Below, one piece after another: positions 59,114 through 64,000 of a DNA stretch of 64,000 nucleotides. How positions within the stretch are numbered: the first letter of the stretch is position 1; every line of letters begins with the position of its first letter. The translations under genes and the position numbers were made by a program. The notes beneath the pieces were generated by a model that had not been told where the DNA came from, made no database searches, and was given only the letters and a program-made list of their open reading frames with translations. Source of the DNA: Turbatrix aceti (Eukaryota > Nematoda > Chromadorea > Rhabditida > Panagrolaimidae); NCBI GenBank assembly GCA_963969345.1, contig OZ017769.1, positions 248,001 to 312,000 of the forward strand, given 5' to 3'.

Positions 59114-61657
59114 ATGAAGCCTGTGCCGATTGCGAGACGAAAGCGCACGGATATACAGTACCTGCGCAGTCTTGCCATCGTTGCCGTTATTCTATTTCAC
59201 TTTTTTGAATCCAGCTTTCCTCAAGGCTTTTTGGGTGTTGATATGTAAGTTTCACCTGTATTCTGACATCCAAACTTTTGGAATACTCTCATTTCAGCTT
59301 CTTTGTAATCTCAGGCTACCTCATGACAATGCTCCTAAACTTTTCAACTTCACCAAAACTCAGCTGGGCCGTGGCAGTCAGATTCTACGAACGCCGGTTG
59401 CGCCGCCTGCTACCAGCTTACCTGTTCACCATTTTTTTCGTTTTGGCCGTGACATCCTATATTCTGATCCGGATGGAGTTCAACTTTCTACAGAGGGACG
59501 CCAAACTTGCCGCATTATTTGCGACCAATTTTCAGGGTCTTTTCATCAAAGAAGCTTATTTCAAACTTTTGAGCCAGCAAAAATTCCTGTTACACACCTG
59601 GTCGCTGGCTGCGGAAGTTCAGTACTACGTTGTTGCACCGGTTTTGATTGCTTTTATCGTATCTACCGGACAGGGATCTATCGTCACCGCGTTGGCAATC
59701 GGTGGTGCCAGCTGGACTTTCCAGGTAAGAAAACATTTGTCAGGTAAACAAACCCGGGTAAATCTCTTTTTAGCTGTTGTTCATGGCAAACCCTACCTGG
59801 TCTTTCGACATGCTTCCTGCCAGAATTTGGCAATTCGTTGTGGGAACCCTCGTATTCCTTCTTGAAAAGCGCCGCGACGGCCCAAACATCGACGGTACCG
59901 ATCCTCAACGCTCCCGCATCTGGGTTCGTATCCCGATCATCGGTCGATTTAACGCCCGCCGTCTCGTAGCAGGTGTATCCATAACCGTCTGCCTTATGCC
60001 GTCCCTTTCACACTCAACTAGCTATACAGTGGCCATTCGCACAGCTTCCACCCTCCTCGCTGGCTTGGTCATCTACCTGGGCCCCACACCGAATTCCAGC
60101 CAGGTGTTCTCTCTCTCGGAACGTGTCATCCTTTACCTCGGGGATATCAGCTACTCGGTCTATCTCGTGCACTGGCCAGTGGCCATCCTAGCAAGGTACA
60201 TGATGTACCCTGGCACGGTTAACATCAAACTGATTCTCATCGGCATTGTCTTCGTGCTGTCCATCGCTCAATACGAGCTTTTCGAAAAACAAATGCTGCA
60301 CAAGCCGTCCAAGACTGTTTTTACGATATGCGCGCTTTTATATTTGGGGATAGGAATCCAGGTTGCCACCCGGCATGGTTTTCGGTCCATTACCGGAGTA
60401 AGTTGATGCAAAATATTCCTTACCCCCCTCCATTCATGTCTTTTCAGCCCCCCGAACATCCCCTAGTTGAAGAGAACCAAAAAATAGCCGAATGCAAGGT
60501 TCCCGACATGGTTGAACAGTGTAATTACGACCCAGAAATGGTAGCCGTCATTCCGAACTCCACGAAGGAAGGCCACTACGTCTGCAGCTGGGAAGGCAAA
60601 GGCGATCTAACATTCTTCGTCGCGGGCAACAGTTTCGGCCAGCGACAGATGGTCGCTATCGAAAAAGCCCTGGCGGGAAGGTACAAGAAAATCTATTACG
60701 TCACCCGTCCTGGATGCATTGTCTTTGAACAGTTCAACCAGGACATTGCGGACTTTTTCCAATGTCCAGAAATGGACGGAAAGAATCAAGCTATTTTGAA
60801 GAAATTTAAGCCGGACGTCATGATCATCATTCAATCGTAAGCAATTTTTTTTGGAGTTAAAAAAAATTAAAGAACATTTTTAGGGTGCTCGGTTTCTGGC
60901 AGATCAACCAAGATGTAGCAAGGTACGAAGACGCGGATCCAGCAGTCGACTGGACAACGGCTATTATGGCAAACTATCTACGAAACTTTTCGGATCACAC
61001 AAAGCGCGTCGTTGTCATCGAGCCTCACGGAACAACTATGCTTTCGCCCGCCCAAGAAGTTGCAAAACGTCATTCGCTCAATGTTTCCACGTGGGATCTG
61101 AATATTCCTTACTGGGTTGGTTTTTTTAGAATCTTGTCTTGAAAATGTCCGTTTGAAGGTATTCACGTTTACTTTAAATTTTTGCATCGAACGTAAACGT
61201 TTATGTTTCACATTTGTTCAATATTTCCTCTAAAATTTTTCAGTGGTACCAAGAACAGCTTAAAAACACGTGGTGGCGTACTCAACAAGCCATAAAAACC
61301 TGCCCAAAGTGTGAAGCTATCCTGACGACACCCTCCTTCTGCGACGAAGCCGCCCAAGTCTGCGAGGTTGTCGATGCAGAATCTGGGCTGTCAATTTTCT
61401 GCGATGACGCCCACCTTTCGCCCGTTGGAGTTGCAAAAATGACGCCCGCACTCAAGCAAGCTTTTGACCGAATTATCCCTGAAGTCCAGGCTCTCAAGAA
61501 GGCCGAAGAAGCTGCTGGCGTTCATCAGGAAATTCAGCCGAAGCAGCCAAAGCCCGGAGTCATGCAGAAGCCTGTCGTTGTCCCGGCACAAGGACAGAAG
61601 CCAGATGGTGGTCAACAGTGGCAGCAAGGTGATCAAGCTGCCTGGAAACAGCAATGA
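59114..61657 (+). CDS. Membrane acyltransferase-3 with C-terminal SGNH domain (nematode OAC-like), 738 aa
   Basis: Six exons: 59114-59244, 59298-59724, 59774-60397, 60448-60836, 60884-61115 and 61244-61657; phases agree, 739 codons. The N-terminal 400 residues form the acyltransferase-3 domain with about ten membrane segments: RSLAIVAVILFHFF holds the conserved His, FLGVDMFFVISGYLM and FYERRLRRLLPAY are typical. The later part is an SGNH domain: VAGNSFGQRQ holds the Gly/Asn/Ser block and SIFCDDAHLSPVGVAKM the Asp-x-x-His catalytic block. A Gln/Pro-rich tail of about 45 residues ends the protein. In bacteria such fusions O-acetylate cell-surface sugars; nematodes carry many OAC paralogues whose substrates are mostly unknown. 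The domain order supports a nematode source. A poly(A) signal is at 61832-61837. Confidence 0.92.
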
Positions 61658-62018
61658 TTGTTATAAACAAAAACTTTCCATGGCGCAGCATGTTTTTTTC
61701 CCTACATAGATCCCGTTTCACCGCCATATTTTACAAATTGACCTTTGCCTTACAGGTGAAGAAAGATAGAACACTTGTTTTACTGTATATACATCGGTAG
61801 AAGATGATAATTTACGGTGCATTTGTCCGAATAAAAAATAACAAGAGTGATAAATATGTTTTAACAAAAAAATGTTGTTGAGCAAGTTTTACAAATCGTG
61901 TCACGGTGCATGTACTTACAGGTGCAGTGCAGAGATACATACATACCTGTGGCAAAGGATGAATGCTTTTGGTTGCGTGACTAGCAGCAGTGATTGGTAT
62001 TTAGTTTGCGATCGCAAG
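61658..62018. other. Convergent 3' spacer, acyltransferase / ATG14
   Basis: Holds the acyltransferase 3' UTR and the end of ATG14; no gene. Confidence 0.5.
61832..61837 (+). terminator. Poly(A) signal of the acyltransferase gene
   Basis: AATAAA about 175 nt after the stop codon, in the 361-bp spacer before the convergent ATG14 gene. Confidence 0.5.
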
Positions 62019-63551
62019 TTACAAATCAAGAGGGCTCGCCGAATCAGCGTTGACGTTGATCCAACCGTCTTCTGTCTGAAACGTGAAAGTATAAGTACTG
62101 AAGTAAAAGCAAAGTAAAACAATTTGGCCCCTTTCGTTAATATACATTGTTATCTATTTTTTTCAAAAATAAACAAACCTCATCTAACCCGTAAGTGGGT
62201 TCCTCATTCTGCGCCAGAGCATTGGCCTCAGCCAAAATCGATTTAATGAGTTCAGTCTTTGGAACAGCTGCCACGAAAGTCCCGACTTGTATGGCGTGGG
62301 TCCAGAGTGCAACGAGATTTCCAAATGGGTTACGAAACGTTATATTTTCACATGAGATCCCAGCACGAAGGCAGATGACGACGGTGTGAAGATTGAGCCG
62401 GAAAATAAGCTTCTTCAGAATATCTACGGAGACATCTTGTCTGATATCCGCAGGAGACACCTTCAATGGTAGCCGGACATTCAGGATAAATCCCAGCGCG
62501 TTGATAAGTTGAAACGCAAACAAAAGACCCGATATGAAGAGAATGTCGAGAGATACGGTGCCTCCGCCCCGGGTAGCCATAAATTCGTACTGCGAAAAGA
62601 CGTCGCTGTAGTTGCTATCACCCGGCATGATTATCTCGCGAACTCTGTAGTACCGCTTTGTGAAGATGTTGCGTCGAGCGATTTCATTGTAAGGCTGGGG
62701 AGTTAGAATTTCATCAAAATTGCTGCAAATTTTAAAAAATGTAAAAAACAGGAAACGAAGAAAAAAGAACTTACGCAGCGTCGGCGATTTGTCTTTCAAT
62801 GGATTCTTGATTAGCAGCCGGCTGAAAGCATCCACTCGCATCGCTCGATTTTATCTCGATGACGGGCAAGTACCGGAATAACTCGGTGATCTTAGAAGCT
62901 ATGACTTTGTTGAGCTGAAAAAAAAACATGCCAATCAAAAAATCATGTCCGCAAAAACTTCTGAAGTTCGAGTTACGATAAATGAAAACATCCAACTAGC
63001 AGCGATGTATATATATATTATTCCTTTCAATTTCTTTGTGCTCATCATAAAAAAAACCAACCTCAGCAGATGACCCTGAATCTGTATTGATACCCAGAAC
63101 TTGAATACTCTGGTTGATGCGACTAACCAACGAAGCCACCTTATTTCTCAAGTCATTGTTGTGCTTCCTGACGTTGTCCAGCCGAGTGATCGGGTTATAA
63201 TTACTCTTTTCAGCCTTCAAAGCTTCAAGCTTTTCAATGTTATTCTTTTTTTCCTCAATCAAAGTACGAAGACGCTTGACCGACGCGGTTTTAACCAGAA
63301 ATTGCCGTTGATATTCGGCCTAAAAAACCAAAAACATTTGAAATTTTTAACGTTTTTATAGAGCGTAAACTTACAGGCTGACGGAGAAACTCCTCAATTT
63401 TTCGTCCATTTTTGGTTTTCTTAAAGATTACGTCATCGCGACGACTGCCAAATTGATGCCATATATCGCGCACACAGGTAGAACACAAAATCTCGCGTTC
63501 TATACCACAACAAGGACAGCGAAAACGCGACATGTCTTGGGATTCTGCCAT
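62019..63551 (-). CDS. ATG14: ATG14 / Barkor, autophagy-specific PI3K complex I subunit, 391 aa
   Basis: Five exons: 63551-63375, 63319-63062, 62914-62775, 62722-62179 and 62075-62019; phases agree, 392 codons. The N-terminus has the cysteine pairs of the family (FRCPCCGIEREILCSTCVRD), then a coiled coil at about residues 60-145 (VKRLRTLIEEKKNNIEKLEA). The C-terminal half includes VSLDILFISGLLFAFQLINA, LGFILNVRLPLKV and LRAGISCENITFRNPFGNL, and the last exon gives TEDGWINVNADSASPLDL. ATG14 directs the VPS34-VPS15-Beclin 1 lipid kinase to autophagosome formation sites; TORC1 regulates it in other animals. It is shorter than human ATG14 (492 aa), lacking an obvious BATS-type amphipathic tail. 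The ATG lies 7 nt after an acceptor. Confidence 0.88.
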
Positions 63552-63558
63552 GTCAAAA

Positions 63559-63567
63559 CTGAAAAGA
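63559..63567 (-). promoter_or_regulatory. Probable leader splice acceptor of ATG14
   Basis: Minus-strand TTCTTTTCAG ends 7 nt before the ATG at 63551. Confidence 0.55.
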
Positions 63568-64000
63568 AACATAATAACTATAACACATTTTTTGAAAATC
63601 GAAAAATTTGAGCAAGCTTTTAAAAATGTTTTAGCCAACCGCATGATTCAGAAGACCGTTCCGAAGTAACACAATAACAAAAAAAAAGACATTACTTTGA
63701 TTTATTACAATTTTCGTGTTAATTAACACGAGGGGACAACCTCCCGACACGAAAGCGCGTGCGCACTTTTTCTTGTTTTTTCGAAAGTGATGTCTCTTTG
63801 TCGGCATTTCTTGCATATTCATATATTTTTCTTAGTTTTGCCATTCTCCATTCTTATCAAGCTCAGTCAGACGATTCTATACCATTTTCAACTCAGGTTA
63901 TAACTTGTCGGAGAAATCTGCTACATTGCGATGAAAATGCCTATTTTTTACCATTATTTTGGATCCGCTTTCAAAATTCTGAACAGGAATTCACGTTTTC
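63568..64000. other. Right-edge upstream region of ATG14
   Basis: No gene supported; presumably promoter or leader sequence of ATG14, possibly continuing into the next gene beyond the window. Confidence 0.4.

Overview
The window is eukaryotic nuclear DNA from an animal, most likely a nematode. Genes are split by many very short introns, commonly 45-60 nt, with GTAAGT/GTGAGT donors and T-rich TTTTNAG acceptors. Several start codons lie 6-19 nt downstream of an acceptor-like AG, as expected for spliced-leader trans-splicing. One gene is an acyltransferase-3/SGNH fusion of the kind greatly expanded in nematodes (oac family). No rRNA, tRNA, CRISPR or bacterial-type operon was seen. All exon models were built by hand from splice signals, reading phase and protein similarity recognised by eye; all complete models close in frame.

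Layout. 1-6.2 kb: three neighbouring unknown genes (two minus, one plus) that appear to be diverged paralogues, perhaps remnants of an Hsp70/actin-type fold. 6.5-8.4 kb: a four-pass membrane protein and a small, possibly secreted protein. 8.4-19.3 kb: four minus-strand genes, UTP14 (SSU processome), LENG1, RalGAP alpha and LST8, with a foldback repeat element between UTP14 and LENG1. 20.1-26.4 kb: the large TFIIIC subunit GTF3C1, TIMMDC1 and a convergent unknown four-pass membrane protein. 27.5-31.4 kb: repeat-rich DNA with a second foldback element made of 41-bp G-rich units, a 308-bp direct duplication and a short inverted-repeat element. 31.4-43.4 kb: afadin, 14 coding exons with long introns, one carrying a convincing alternative first exon. 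43.7-46.2 kb: TRMT61A and VPS25, head to tail with an 81-nt gap. 47.0-47.8 kb: ribosomal protein RPS6. 47.8-56.1 kb: gene-poor DNA, probably the upstream region and introns of an SCP/CTDSP-type phosphatase whose catalytic exon is at 56.3-57.3 kb. 59.1-61.7 kb: the acyltransferase. 62.0-63.6 kb: ATG14 on the minus strand.

Most recognisable genes are housekeeping: ribosome biogenesis (UTP14, RPS6), Pol III transcription (GTF3C1), tRNA methylation (TRMT61A), membrane traffic and autophagy (VPS25, ATG14), mitochondrial complex I assembly (TIMMDC1), TOR/Ral signalling (LST8, RalGAP alpha) and cell junctions (afadin). The least explained content is the three-gene family at the left edge, the foldback/satellite elements and the alternative afadin exon.
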